Positions 10,801 through 24,600 of a stretch of DNA of 64,000 nucleotides are shown one piece after another. The translations under genes and the position numbers were made by a program. Source of the stretch: Apium graveolens (lineage: Eukaryota; Streptophyta; Magnoliopsida; Apiales; Apiaceae); assembly GCF_009905375.1 (NCBI RefSeq), contig NC_133657.1, positions 49,320,741 through 49,384,740 of the forward strand, in the 5' to 3' direction. Under the pieces are notes generated by a model. That model did no database searches. It was given only the letters and a program-made list of their open reading frames with translations, and was not told where the DNA came from. How positions within the stretch are numbered: the stretch's first letter is position 1; every line of letters starts with the position of its first letter.

Positions 10801-12143
10801 TCTCCACTCAACAGTCCTTTTTAGAAGTTAAAACTGACACATGTACACCTGTCAGCTAGTAAATAGTTAAAGCAGTGTTAGTGGGCACGAGAAATAAGCA
10901 ATAATTAACGTGCACATGCAGTTTTTCAAGACAAATACGTTTACCACTAACCCAAATGATTATGACTGTTTTTATCTCACCTAAATATATTCTGATTAAA
11001 TATGACCATTTCAGTATTTACCACAAATAAGTCAAGTAAAGAATAATACCATGTAAGCATCAGAGTTTCCATCATTCTTAATATCAGTACTTAACTTTTA
11101 TCAGATTTTAACAGTCATCAGAACATGGCTTCCCAACTCAAAAAGTGAATATCTTTTTCAGTGATTCTTCATACAAATACTGACTTGATTCTTCAGAGTT
11201 TAATCATCAGAACTTCCATCAGAACTTGTCCTCAAAATTTATGCATATGACACTTAACTGTTTGTCAAAAATAACTTAATCACCACAGTAATTTTCATCA
11301 TTCATATGGAGTGATAGTGTGTGCATTTAGCAAAATATCAGATAAAGATTAAAGTCTGATAAACTTCAGTACATTTTAGAAATATGGCATAACTAAGAAA
11401 AGTGCATAATATCTGTCATTAATAATGAAGTCTACTATAGGATAAATGTGTGCATGAGTCCACCTCCACTGTTTATGCTCATTTTATGCATCTTTTGAAA
11501 TTCCTTTTTACAGTGGCTTCTCAGTGTAAGTGAGTCACAATTGCTTATCAGAATGTATGCTATTATCAGAGTATTTCTCCAGTAATCAGAGAATGTGAAA
11601 AGTCACCAAAAAAATGTATCTGCTTTTCTAATACATATTACTTAATACCAGCAAAGCACTTGGGTCTTCCCTTCCACATATTTACTCTAGATCTCAAAGG
11701 AGTACCTGACTTTAATTTTCTTTTCTTTTCTTTTCTTTTCTTCAGATAAGTGAGGTTTATCAGCATTTAGTTCATCCTTAAGATTTACTGACATCAGAAT
11801 TTGACAGATAAGAAGCAAGAATCTAGTTTGTGACTTAGTAATAAGATACACAAAGTAAATTTGACTAAGCTCAAAATCAGAATTTGCTTGTGTTAATGAA
11901 TTTCCACATAAACAACTAATTCAAAAATGGGATTTCTAGTATGTTAAAGACTACTAGGTCATCATCTAGCACAGTATCCTTATTGGATTAAATAGTTATA
12001 GAACATTCAAATCACTATCAGAGTATAAAGATCCATATCAGATAATAATCAGCATTTAATGTATTTCAATTTAAGTACAGATTACATGAAGATAAGACAA
12101 TCTGTAAATACTGATCATAAAGTCTGATGCATGAGAACAAAAA
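10801..12143 (-). other. Spacer between pol and the accessory ORF in family 1
   Basis: 1.3 kb without a sustained reading frame. It is sprinkled with the family motif: exact TCAGAACTT at 11,207 and 11,219, and many near matches such as TCAGTACTT and TCAGATTTT. A TTTTC pentamer repeat lies at about 11,720-11,745. It lies directly upstream of the internal promoter and may act as its control region. Confidence 0.6.
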
Positions 12144-15100
12144 CTAAGCAGATTTAGAGAAAGAACCTGAAACCATTCCAAGTTCATTTAGCATTCTTGT
12201 AAAAGTAGCTTCACATAGTGGCTTTGTGAAGATATCTGCTAGTTGTTGATCTGTTAGAATAAAATGTAATTCCACTGTACCTTCCATCACATGTTCCCTT
12301 ATGAAATGGTACCTTATACTGATGTGCTTTGTCATTGAGTGTTGAACTGGATTACCTGTCATAGCAATAGCACTTTGATTATCACAATAAATAGGTATTT
12401 TAGAAAATTCTAACCCATAATCCAGTAACTGATTCTTCATCCAAAGAATCTGTGCACAACAGCTTCCTGCAACAATATATTCTGCTTCTGCAGTTGATGT
12501 GGAAATTGATTTCTGTTTCTTGCTAAACCAAGAAACTAATCCGCCTCCAAGAAATTGGCAGCTTCCACTAGTACTTTTCCTTTCTATTTTGCACCCTGCA
12601 AAATCTGCATCTGAGTAACCTATTAGCTTAAAATCTGATTCTCTAGGATACCACAATCTTAGGTCAGCTGTACCCTTGAGGTACTTGAAAATTCTTTTCA
12701 CAGCTATTAGATGAGGTTCTCTTGGATCAGCCTGAAATCTTGCACAAAGACAGGTATCATACATGATATCAGGTCTACTAGCAGTTAAATAGAGTAAAGA
12801 GCCAATCATACCTCTGTAGTTAGTAATATCTACTAATGAACCAGTATCTTTATCTAACTTGGTTGTAGTGGCCATGAGAGTGGATGCAGTTGAACAGTCT
12901 TGCATTCCAAATTTCTTGAGTAAATTTCTGGTAAACTTGGATTGATAGATAAAAGTACCTTCTTCATTTTGCTTGACTTGAAGTCCCAGAAAATAACTAA
13001 GTTCTCCCATCATACTCATTTGATATCTTGACTGCATTAGCTTTGCAAACCTTTCACAGAGTTTGGCATTTGTAGAACCAAATATGATATCATCAATATA
13101 TATCTGTACCAAAAGTAAGTCATTTCCATGGTTGAGGTAGAACAGTGTTTTATCAATTATACCTTTGTGAAATCCACTTTCCAGATGGAATTGAGCTAGA
13201 GTCTCATACCATTCTCTTGGAGTTTGCTTAAGGCCATAAAGTGCTTTGTCAAGCCTGTAGACATGATTTAGAAATTTTGAATCTACAAAGCCTGGAAGTT
13301 GTTCAACATACACCTCTTCTTCCAATTCTCTATTGAGAAAAGCACTCTTCACATCCATTTGAAAGACTTTAAACTTTTTGTGAGCAGCATAAGCCAAAAA
13401 AATTCTTATGGCTTCCAATCTAGCAACTGGTGCCAATATTTCATCATAATCAATACCCTCCTGTTGAGAGTAGCCTTTAGCAACCAACCTTGTTTTGTTC
13501 CTTGTAATTATGCCATCACTGTCAGTTTTATTTCTGAACACCCATTTTGTGCCAATAACTGATCTGTTCTTTGGTCTTAGCACTAGGGTCCAAACTTTAT
13601 TTCTTTCAAATTCATTTAACTCTTCCTGCATTGCTTGCACCCAGTCAGCATCTTGAAGAGCTTCTTCCATTTTCTTTGGTTCAGTCTGAGATAGAAAAGA
13701 ATGATAGAGACATTCATTTGATGTTACAGTTCTAGTTCTGACACCTTCTTCAGGATCTCCAATTATTAAGTCAGGTGTATGTGATTTGGTCCACTTCCTT
13801 ACAGATAGAAGTTAATTTCTAGAACTGGATCCTCCCCCATGATCCATGCTATCTCCATCAGCATTTTCAGATGCTCCCCCTGTAGTTATGCTCTCTGAGA
13901 CTTCAGAATTTGAGTTGGATCATTCAGGATTTGAAGTATCAGAGTTTCCAGAATTATCAGAATTTGGCTCATCAGAACTTGATGAATCAGAACTTGAAGA
14001 GCCAGTGACAGGTTCTGATGCTTCTTGAGAGTCTTGAGTTGTGGTAGGATCTTCAGCTTGCTCCCCCTGGACAGGTGCATTTTCCTTTGGAGTTGTTACC
14101 ACAGTATCAATGAGATCAGAACTTAACCCATCAGAACTTACAGGATCAGAGTTTAAGTCATCAGAATTTACAGAATCAGAATTTAAATCTTCCTTTTCAA
14201 ATCTCAGCTGATCGTGATCATTGAAATCTTCAAGTCCAGTAATCTTCTTATCATCAAAAGATACATTGATAGATTCCATGACAACCCTTATTCTTAAATT
14301 GTAGACTCTAAAGGATCCAAATACATGAAAGTATTTCAGATTTGGCTTCTTTTTCTTTACCATCTCATATGGTGTTTTTCCATGCTTGTTTATGAGTGTA
14401 GCATTCTGTGTAAAACAAGCAGACTACACAGCTTCAGCCCAAAAGTAGGTTGGTAGCTTTGCTTTATCAAGCATAGTTCGTGCAGCTTCAATGAGAGTCC
14501 TGTTCTTTCTTTCTACAACTCCATTTTGCTGTGGATTTCCTGGTGCAGAAAATTCTTATTTGATTCCATGCTCTTTGCAGAACTCTTTCGTGATTGAATT
14601 CTTGAACTCAGTGCCATTATCACTTCTTATAATTTTAACAGAATCTTTGACCAACTTATCCAGCTGTCTGACATGATCAGTTAGAGTAGATGCAGTTTCA
14701 TTCTTCTTGTACAGGAAATACACCCAAGTGTACCTTGTGAACTCATCCACTATAACCATAACATATTTCTTCTTTGCAATAGACATGACATTGACTGGAC
14801 CAAATAGATCTACATTCAGTAGGTGATAAGGCTCAAGAATTGAGGATTCAGTTTTGCTCTTGAAAGAAGATTTTCTTTGTTTTGCCTTTTGACATGAATC
14901 ACAAAGGCCATCAGGAGCAAATACTAATTTTGGCAGTCCTCTCACAAGATCTTTCTTTACAGGCTCATTTATGTTGTTGAAATTTAAATGAGAGAGTCTT
15001 TTGTGCCAATTCCAGCTTACTTCAATTGATGCTCTACTCAACAGACAGATTGCAGAACCATCAGAACTTGTTGAAAGTCTGGCTTCATAAATGTTACCAT

Positions 15101-17093
15101 GCCTGTAACCTTTCAGACCCACTTTGCCTGTAGAATTACTTACAACTTCACAGTGTTATTCAAAGAAATCCACATGATAACCTCTGTCACATATTTGACT
15201 CACACTTAGCAGATTGTGTTTAAGTCTGAGACAAGAGCTATTGTTTCAATGATGACATTCCCAAGATTGATATTGCCATATCCCAGAGTTTTTCCCATGT
15301 TGCCATCTCCATAAGAAACTCCTGGGCCAGCTTTCTCCACAAAGTCTGATAGCAGGGCTTTATTTCCAGTCATATGTCCTGAACATCCACTGTCCAGCAC
15401 TAGGATATTTTTCCTGTTGTCCTGCAATCACAAAGACCACTATTGGTTAGTTTTAAGGACCCAGACTTGCTTGGATCCTTTGGCCTTTTTAAGTTTGTTA
15501 GCATTTGCAGCAGATTCAGTTTCAGAGTTTATGCTAACATGCTGTTTATCAGAACTTATATCAGACTTTGCATCATACTTTACACTAGAAGGAATTAAAG
15601 TAACTTTCTTCAAAGAAGGTTTTATTTGATAATAATCATAGTACAAACTATGATATTCCTTACAAGTATAAATGGAATGCCATAAACTACCACAATGAAA
15701 ACAAGGATTTTGTGGCTTAAACCTAACAGACTGACTCTTAACTCCTAATCTAGGAGGTAAAGAGTTTATACTTTTATTTTTCTTGTAAAAAGAAGTAAGA
15801 TGGTTAGAGTTTCCACAGTTATAAAATATCTTTCTAGGAGCATTAGGAACAAGCATATAATTATTGCTTTTGTTCAAACCTTCCTTTCCATTCCTATTTT
15901 TCCTAGCTTCCTTTACCTTGTTGACATTCCTAATCTCTTTCAACTTATGCTTAAGCTGCTTCTTTGTCATTAAGCCTATGTTGACTTCAGCTGGTTTATC
16001 CTGTTTTAATTTGTCAGAAGTTGACTTATCCTTAACTTCTGTCACAGACTCTTTAATCTTTTCAGAATCAGACTTTACAGTTTTAGCTACAAACTTAACA
16101 GGATTTACCTTTGGCTTAGCAGTCTGTTTAACAAAAATTGGCTCAATTTGTTCAGTTCCTTTTTCACTTTTATCATCTCCATAACCTAAGCCCTCTTTCC
16201 AGTTTCCACTACTTAACAAATTCTGAGTTGTTCTGCCAGAGTTAGTCCGAGTTCTGATAATCTCTCTTTCCTTGTCTAACTCATTTTTTAGAGATTTATT
16301 TAATTTTAGCAATTCATCTCTAACATAAAAAGCATCATCTCTTTCTTTCTAAGTTTGATGGAACATAACTAACTCATTTTCTAAATAATCATTCCTTTTC
16401 TTTAAAGTAAGATTTTCAGAAGTTAATCTTTCACATGTTAAAGTTTGATCTCTATAACTAAAATGGCTTTAAGATATAATCTCAACTCAGTAATATCATC
16501 AGTATGAAAGGCATAAGTTGTTTGAGGTACCTTCAATTCAGCAGTTTCAGGACTACCATCAAAATTTTCCATCAGGGCATAGTTCACCTCATGTTCAGAA
16601 TCTGAAGTGTCTGTCCATCTTTTCTTCTTTGTGACCAGTGCCTTGCCTTTGTCACTTTTTCCTTTCTTGCAGTCAGGAGATATGTGGCCTTTTTCACCAC
16701 AGTTGTAGCATTTGATATTTGAGTTGTCTCCTCTGTCAGACTTTCCTCCCTTGCCTTCAGACTTTCTGAACCCTTTCTTATCAGAACTTCCACTTTTCCT
16801 GGAAAACTTCTTGCCTTTCCTGAATTTCCTGTAGGCTATCTTTGTGATGCCCTTCACTATAAGAGCACACAATTTCATCATTTCTTCATCATCATCCATT
16901 TCAGGTAAACTTTCAGTTTCTGAATCATCATCATCAGAATGTGATGACTCTGAATCTGACTTTATGATGAGAGCCTTTCCTTTGCCCCTTTTTGAGGCAA
17001 CCATATTAGGAGATTCCTCCTCAACCTTAAGAGCAATTGTCCTTGACTTTCTTCCATACCTCTTGCTCCTTTGATCCATCTCAAGTTCATAAG
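12144..17093 (-). pseudogene. Family 1 copia gag 3' part and pol (protease, integrase, RT, RNase H)
   Basis: Continues the gag frame interrupted at 17,093. In order on the minus strand: a CCHC zinc knuckle CYNCGEKGHISPDC (near 16,690); a linker with SGNWKEGLGYG; aspartic protease DSGCSGHMTG (15,390-15,360); GAG-pre-integrase HKRLSHLNF; integrase core with D in VDLFGPV, D in IRSDNGTEF and E in NGVVERKNR (near 14,510); reverse transcriptase on a 508-residue open stretch (13,670-12,144) with [10 protein letters not shown] at residues 103-112 and YIDD at 191-194; then RNase H with [13 protein letters not shown] and CDNQSA. Lesions are few: frame shifts near 16,430-16,320 and 15,205-15,230, and stops near 15,440, 15,160, 14,556, 14,430 and 13,815. 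All catalytic residues are present, but the polyprotein cannot be made in one piece. Confidence 0.9.
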
Positions 17094-20000
17094 TGTAATA
17101 TCCGATATATATATCGTGTAATTATTTTGCTATTAAATAAATATTATACGTGTCCAGTATCTATTCTGTGAATTAATTGTTAAGTGTTATCTGTATTTGG
17201 ATATTAAAAAATAATATTAATTGAGTATTTTAATTTTTATATGTCCAAAATAAAATATAGATAATTGTCATATCTTCCTAATTATTTTTATGTTGATTTA
17301 TGAATTTATAAGAATCATATGAAATTTATAAAATCTTTTTCCGGGTATTTAAAATCTATTTTATAAAAACGGGAACCAACCGACATCACCCGTTGTTACG
17401 TTTTTGGAACCCGAAACTCTTTCGAGAACTCCTTCCTAACCTAATTGTAATATTCCGAGCATTTTCCATGTTTCGACTTTTTCGATCCGGCGTACGGTTT
17501 GTCCTGCGCGGGTCCCGGTGCAACATTTTCGATACAATATTCGTTTCGGTAAATCAATAAAACTCGTATTTTCAATAAACGGGAGCTTTTTATTAAACTA
17601 CCACAATTATCACTTCGTAGTACGTGTAACCAGGCGCTGAGACCAAGACCGCGGTACAAATTGTACTGATTTGGATAATTATCCCGAAAACCGATACCGT
17701 TTGGATCAGTTTTTATAAATAAACGTACAGTTTTATATCCGGAATGATCCAACGGGATACTAATTTTCCGTAAATATAAATAGTCTTTTACCGTATTTTA
17801 TTTCGTATCAAAATCATTTGTAGACAGATAATTATATAATTTTACAGAGAAAAATCATATATTTATAAACTGTTCCAAGAATCAAACCAACTTTTGAAGG
17901 TGTTATTGATCTTTGTTTGAAAAGCTCGAGTACCAGATTTGAAGGTCTTGAAGAGCTCTATCAGATTCCATAACCTATTTTACTGCAGAATCAAAGGTTG
18001 ATTTTATATATTTTTAATTATTTTTGAATTATTTTGATTAAAAATATGAATTTTTGCTCGGATGGTTGTTTGTATGATTTGATGATTGCATGTTGTAGAG
18101 CTTGTCTTCCTGATGATTTTGATATATTATACGTCTGATTTGGAGTTCAATAACATGTTCAAATTTGAGTTTGATTTTCGAATTTCAAAATTAGGGTTTA
18201 TAACCCGTATGAATGTTTTCAATTGAAATTTGGGGGTTTTTGATTCAGGGGTTATTAGCTGTTGATTTATAGTGGATTGTGTTTCTTATGAAATTTGTAA
18301 TCGATTGGTATATAGCTCGTTAACAGAGGATTAGTGAATTGAAGGGAGTTGTGTTTTTAAGTTTTACGATGTTCGCCGGAAACCGGCGATGTTCTTGGCC
18401 ATTTTCCGGCCAGGACAGGGATGATTATTGAATTTTGATTGCATGTATAAGTTGCTGGTAACCTGTAGATTAATTCTGGACAGTTTGGTGGCCTGAGGTG
18501 GCCGGAATCGTGTTCTCCGGCCACACTCCGGCGAGTCGACGGTGGGAGTTGCAAAATTGCAAACAGGCCCCTGTACTTTTGGAGATGATGAAGTCAGGTC
18601 CCTGAAGTTTCCAGACTTTGCAAAAATTGGATTCCTGTTTTAAAAATGTTTAAAAATCATATTTCCTATTTATTTTTATTATAAATATTCGTTTTTAATT
18701 TCTGAAAATTCTAAAAAAAATTGTATTTTAATTTCGAAAATTATTTTTATTTCAAAAATAAATCTGAATTAATTAGTTAATTAATTTCAGTTAATTTTTA
18801 ATTGATTAATTGGTCAATTAATTCGAAAATTAATTAATTAACTGATTTAATTAATTATTAATTAATTTTAATTAATTATTTAATTAGATTTAATTATTTA
18901 AAAATGATGTAAAAATTCCGAAAAATAGTTTCGAGCTTTAAAATATTATTCTAAATTATTTTCAATGCTCGATAGTTATTATAAAATTGTTTTGAAGCCA
19001 GAATTGGCTAATCGAACCCTGTTTATTTACCCGAAATTGATCCAATGACCCGTTTTAATTCCGAAAAATGTTTTAAAAATCATTTTAAATAACCAAAAGT
19101 TTATTTATGACCCGAGACTTCTTTATAAATGATATATCATTGATTACGTGATGTATTATGTGTTATACGTGACTTGTTGATTGACTATCGGTCTATATAT
19201 TCGGTGTTTACTTGATTATTGCGTAACCTTCAATCCGTTAATCGGATTTCGGTGAAACGAAGGGTAGATAGAAGTATGTGTTGAATAGAATCGTATGAGT
19301 TGATTATTGATAGATGCTTATGATATGTGAGCAGAAGAGGCAAGACGTAGGAAAGGGAAACAGGTAGTTGAGAAGTAAGACGGTTGAGATTAGAAGCGAG
19401 TGCAGGATAGTAAACTAATACCAGGCAAGTGTTATGAACTTTCTCGAGATATTATAGTACTTGATAGTTTTATTGATCTTGCAAGTGCTTTGAAGCACAG
19501 AAACCTAAACCCTGATTCTAGTTTTGATCTTGAGCCATGAACCTTATTCTTTCTAAGCCATTGATTATTGCATACCCAAATATGAACCTCAAATATACGA
19601 TACTACTCCACAAATACATACAAACTAAATACCGAACACTGAATCGAATTACCCACACACTCAAACCATTGCATCCTATGCTTTGGAAGGCAAAATCCTT
19701 GAAACCTTGAAACACTGATTCCTTTGTTATTCAATTCTTTCATTACCCAACAACTAAGCCTTGAAGCTGCCATATTGATTCTCATGAATCCTGAAACCAT
19801 TTCATTATGGAGCATCCAATGTTGTTAATGATTCTGTTTATTGCTATTTTTGCTTATTCTATTATTATGTTAGAATTGGATTGTTTTTATAAAATTGTGG
19901 ACTAGATTCGTGGTCAGACCATATAATGGTCAAATTAGGCCAATGTGTGCCTTGGATCCAGTGGTTAGAGCAATGTTGTGTGCTTTGCTCGGGGTTAGTG

Positions 20001-20531
20001 CGTGACTGATCAGCAGCCTAACCTTGTTTTTTAAAATAAAAGTATAATATCCAATTCTAAACCATAATTCATTGTTCACTTGATTTCATAACCATATTCA
20101 CCTAATGATCATTATTCTCAGTTTTGTCATTGTGACTTGCTGAGCTAGTTAGCTCATTTGTGCGATGTTGTTTATATTCTTTCCAGTTAAAAAGGAACCA
20201 GTTGGTAGCGAGGATCCCCAGTCCAGCGCGAGAGCTAGGGGTTATGGTTGATCGAGTTAAGCTAGCAGGCTTCTTTTGAATAATTTGAGTTTGTAAAAGT
20301 TTGTAATAATGTTTAATACTCAGTTTCGAGTTTGAATAGATAGGATTTGATCGGTATGTAATATATTAGTGTGTTTGGCTTGCGTGCATACTTTAACCTG
20401 TTGCGATCCATGGTAGTTGGTAAGTAGGGACACTGCATATTATTATTATCTTTATTATTGTTATAAGCAGGTTATAAATAAGGTGTGTGTGTGGACCCCA
20501 AACTTCTGACCCGGGTTTGGAGGGCGCGACA
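17094..20531 (+). repeat. 5' LTR of the gypsy chromovirus
   Basis: 3,438 bp. It contains a CGCCGGAAACCGGCG perfect hairpin near 18,373, a 120-base TTAATTAA-type simple region (about 18,770-18,900), and a block resembling a Pol III A box (CCAGTGGTTAGAGC near 19,959). Small minus-strand frames at 18,357-18,554 and 19,518-19,815 recur in the other copies but look like chance frames. Confidence 0.93.
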
Positions 20532-20535
20532 GGTT

Positions 20536-20547
20536 TGGTATCAGAGC
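20536..20547 (+). other. Primer-binding site of the gypsy element
   Basis: TGGTATCAGAGC four bases after the LTR end, matching initiator tRNA-Met. This primer type is normal for chromoviruses. Confidence 0.9.
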
Positions 20548-20729
20548 TACATGTTATAAGTCACTGACACAAGCCTAGGTTGACGGGAATGGGTAGAGGG
20601 TTAGGATTAGAAGTAAGGAATAGAATGATAGAACGTTGAGAGGTTGAGTGTTACGGTATAACCGGTATTAGTATAATTCGCGTTGTGGTTCGAGATTCTT
20701 ATATTGCGATATAATTTCAGATAACAGCG

Positions 20730-21242
20730 ATGTCAAACTCTTTTATTCCCGTATCAGCTGATCACTCAGAGCCTTCAGTTGGAGCGCCATCATCGGATCC
20801 ACATCCTGTTTTTCCACCAGTATTGGCTATTCTTCCTCCACATGTGTTGCAGCCCGTACCACTGCAGGCTATTCCACCCCCAGGCATGAGGCCCCCTGTT
20901 AGAGGACCCCCACCTGCTGATTCAGGCTTTACTGGTCATTCAGTCACAGGAGTACCTTTCCAGTTCTCTTCTTATCCTATCCCATATCATCAGTTTGAGG
21001 CCTTCCTTATGGAGCAGCAGTTCCTTCAGGGTCAGATTTAGGAGTTACTACATATTATGCGTACCAGAGAGGTTGGGAGTGGTGAGAGGCGACTCAGAGA
21101 GAGGCTACAGGCATTTCGTAGGACAGCTACAGTGAGGATTGCTGAGGCTACACATGAGGACATCACCCCTGATTTCTTAGTGGAGTGGGCTAAGTGGGTT
21201 CTAGAAGAACTTGAGGAGATTGGATGTCCAGACCTACCATGA
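20730..21242 (+). pseudogene. Extra ORF (ORF0) upstream of gag in the gypsy element
   Basis: 170 codons before gag, interrupted by one in-frame TAG at 21,039-21,041 (before GAG-TTA-CTA). The N-terminal half is Pro-rich with PPP runs. The C-terminal half is charged and helical, with RRLRERLQAF and WAKWVLEELEEIG. It is in a different position from gag and has no zinc knuckle. I do not recognise a family. It could be a decayed extra gene or a gag-like leader peptide. A likely donor site (GTAAGC at 21,321) and an acceptor (TTACAG ending 21,696) lie between it and gag. Confidence 0.5.
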
Positions 21243-21699
21243 GTCAGAGATCTAGAGATAGAGATGCTGAGCACTGTTGTATGGTTGTGTAGTATGTACA
21301 GTAGTGTGTAGTGTGTATCAGTAAGCTTTTGAGTTATGTTTATAGACTTGCTATGCTGACTAGTGAGTAGGTTGTTGTACCCTTTTTCTTTTACTTTCAA
21401 AGCGTCTTTACGCTTGTACCACCCAAAACTTTTGATCTATATATATCAGTACCTTTTTCTTTCCATTACTGTCATTTTCTTTATTGTACCTGTTTTACTT
21501 TACCTTATTTATTGCACCAGTTATACCCTGTAATACCATGTACCCTGTTTTCCATAACTGCTTATATTCTGTAAAGAAGCATGCAATTTACTTAGTTACA
21601 ACTATTTTCAAAAAGAGATATTTCTGTTTTACAAAACTTTTCTTTTATGCAAAAGATTTGATTTAAAAGCTAAATAAGTTGTTTGATTCTTTACAGAAA
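21243..21699 (+). other. Spacer between ORF0 and gag, with an intron-like shape
   Basis: 457 bases without a gene. GTAAGC at 21,321 and TTCTTTACAG ending at 21,696 could bound a 376-base intron whose acceptor ends 3 bases before the gag ATG. Splicing is not shown. Confidence 0.4.
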
Positions 21700-24600
21700 A
21701 TGGCTCGTAGAAGAAATACCCGCACCAACACCCAGAATGAAGAAACCAACAACAATAACAACCAAGATAATACAAATCCAAATGTGAACCCAGGACCCAT
21801 GGACCCAGCAATAGCCCAGATTCTTCAAATCTTGGCCCAACAAACAGTTCACTTGGCACAACAACAACAAAGACAGACCAATCCCCAAGTAACTTTCAAA
21901 ACTTTTCAGGCACTAAACCCACCAGAATTCAAGGGTTCCCTTGAGCCGATTGAAGCAAATGTTTGGTTAAAGGAAATAGAGAAGGCATTTGCCTTAGTAA
22001 AAGTAAAGGAAGAACAGAAGGTTGAGTTTGCAACTTAATATTTGAAGAATGAGGCCACCTATTGGTGGGAGATGGTGAAGATATTGGAAGGTACAAATAT
22101 TATTACTTGGGAGAGGTTTAAGGAATTGTTTTTAGAAAAGTATTTTCCTCAGTTTGTCCAAGATCAAATGGAGCTGAAGTTTTTAGAATTAAAGCAAGGG
22201 AACATGTCGGTAACAGATTATGAGAGTAAGTTTGAAGAATTGTCAAGGTATGTGTCGTCGTATGTGGATACTGATAGGAAGAAGGCTAAAAGATTCCAGC
22301 AAGGTTTGAAACCATGGATCAGAGGGAAGGTAGCCATTTTTGAATTGGATACCTATGCAGGAGTGGTACAGAAGGCTATGATTGCAGAGACAGAGAGTGA
22401 GATATTCCAGAAGGAAAAGGAAAGCAAGAAGAGGAAATTTGAAGGGAATGAGAGCCAGTCACAACCAGGGAAGTTTCCAAATTTTAAGAAGGGCGAGTTT
22501 CAGCCAGGGAGGAATTTTAATTTCAGGAGACAAAATGCAAGCGACGGAGGTCAGGGCAACCGTCCAGTTAATGCGAATCAGCTGAATCAATTGAGATTAA
22601 CTTTTCCAGATTATCAAGTATGTGGAAAGAAGCATGGGGGAGTTTGTAATAAGTTGAATGTAGTTTGTTTTAAATGCAACCAGAAAGGGCACTATTCGAG
22701 GGAGTGCCAAAATCAGCCAGCAAGAGAACCAGCAAAAAAGGATCAGCCTATCCAGAATTCAGCTGTGAAGGTTCCAGCCATTGGATTTACGTGCTTCAAA
22801 TGTGGAAAGCCAGGATATATGGTCAGGGATTGCAAGACACCAGCCCCAGTCAGTAATGCATTAAGGATTATGAGATCTACCCCAACAGTGAATGAGACTC
22901 CAAGGGCTAGAGTTTTTGATATGTCTGTGAAGGATGTTATCCAGGATACGGATGTCGTGGCAGGTACGCTTAATGTGAATTCTTTATGTGCCAAAGTGTT
23001 AATAGATTCGGGAGCAACCCGATCGTTTGTTTCACAAGATTTTGTTAGCAAGTTAAATTGTCCAGTTGAGTGTTTAAATGAAATAATGACTGTGGAATTA
23101 GCAAATCAAGAACGTGTATCTATTAATCAAGTTTGTGGGAATTGTGAGATTGAGATTTCTGGTAGTAAGTTTTGCGTAGATTTGATACCATTTAAGTTAG
23201 GGGAGTTTGATGTTATATTAGGAATGGATTGGTTATCTAAGCACGATGCCCAGATAGATTGTCGAGATAAGAAGGTAATGGTGAAGTCACCAGATGAAAG
23301 AATAGTAACGTTCAAGGGCTAGAAGCAAGTAAAGAAGTTCTTAACAATGATTCAAGCTAAGAAGTTATTACGGCAAGGATGCAAGCATTTCGTAGCATAT
23401 GTGATCGACAGAAATCAGGAGCCAGCAAAATTTGAAGATATTCCAGTAGTGAATGAATTTCCAGATGTGTTTCCCGATGAGTTACCAGGACTTCCTCCAG
23501 ATAGAGAAATTGAATTTGCGATCGACTTAGCACCTGGAACAGAACCAGTATCCAAGGCCCCGTACAGAATGACGCATGTTGAGATGAAAGAGCTAGCGAA
23601 GCAATTGCAGGATTTGTTAGAGAAAGGAGTAATCAGACCCAGTGTATCCCCGTGGGGAGCACCGGTATTATTTGTCAAGAAGAAAGATGGAAGCATGAGA
23701 CTGTGCATTGACTATAGGGAGCTCAATAAACTTACAATCAAGAACAAGTATCCGTTACCTAGACTCGACGATTTGTTTGACCAATTGAAGAGAGCCAAGT
23801 ATTTCTCCAAAATTGATTTAAGATCGGGATATCATCAACTGAAGATCAAGCCAAAAGATATACCAAAGACAGCTTTTCGAACAAGGTACGGACATTATGA
23901 ATTTTTATTAATGTCTTTTGGATTGACCAATGCCCCGGCAGCATTTATGGACCTGATGAACAGAATTTTCAAGGAATATTTGGACAAGTTCGTTATTGTA
24001 TTTATAGACGATATTTTGATCTATTCAAAGACGGAAGAGGATCATGCGGAACATTTAAGGACAACTTTGGAGATTTTAAGGAAAAAGAAGTTATATGCTA
24101 AATTCTCGAAGTGTGAGCTTTGGCTACAGGAAGTTCAGTTTTTAGGACACATAGTTAGTAATGAAGGAATCAAAGTGGATCCGGCAAAGATCGAGGCAAT
24201 TACGAATTGGGAGAGACCAAGAACACCCACCAAGGTAAGAAGTTCTTGGGATTGGCAGGATATTATCGACGATTCGTCCAGAATTTTTCAAGAATTGCAA
24301 CACCATTGACAAAGCTTACACGGAAGAATGAAAAGTTTATATGGAACGACAAGTGCGAAGAAAGTTTTCAGGAGTTGAAGCGACGATTAATCACGGCACC
24401 TGTTTTGTCACTTCCAGACGATCAAGGGAATTTCGTAATTTATAGCGATGCTTCTCACAAAGGATTAGGATGTGTTCTAATGTAGCACGACAAGGTGATT
24501 GCGTATGCGTCAAGGCAATTGAAACCACACGAACAGAATTATCCTACTCATGATTTGGAGCTAGCAGCCATATTGTTTGCTTTGAAGATCTGGAGACATT

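Noticed and set aside
18357..18554. Small frame in the gypsy LTR found again at 27,621-27,831 and 62,678-62,935
   Set aside because: Recurs because the LTR recurs; frame edges and sequence differ in the third copy and there is no homology or start context.
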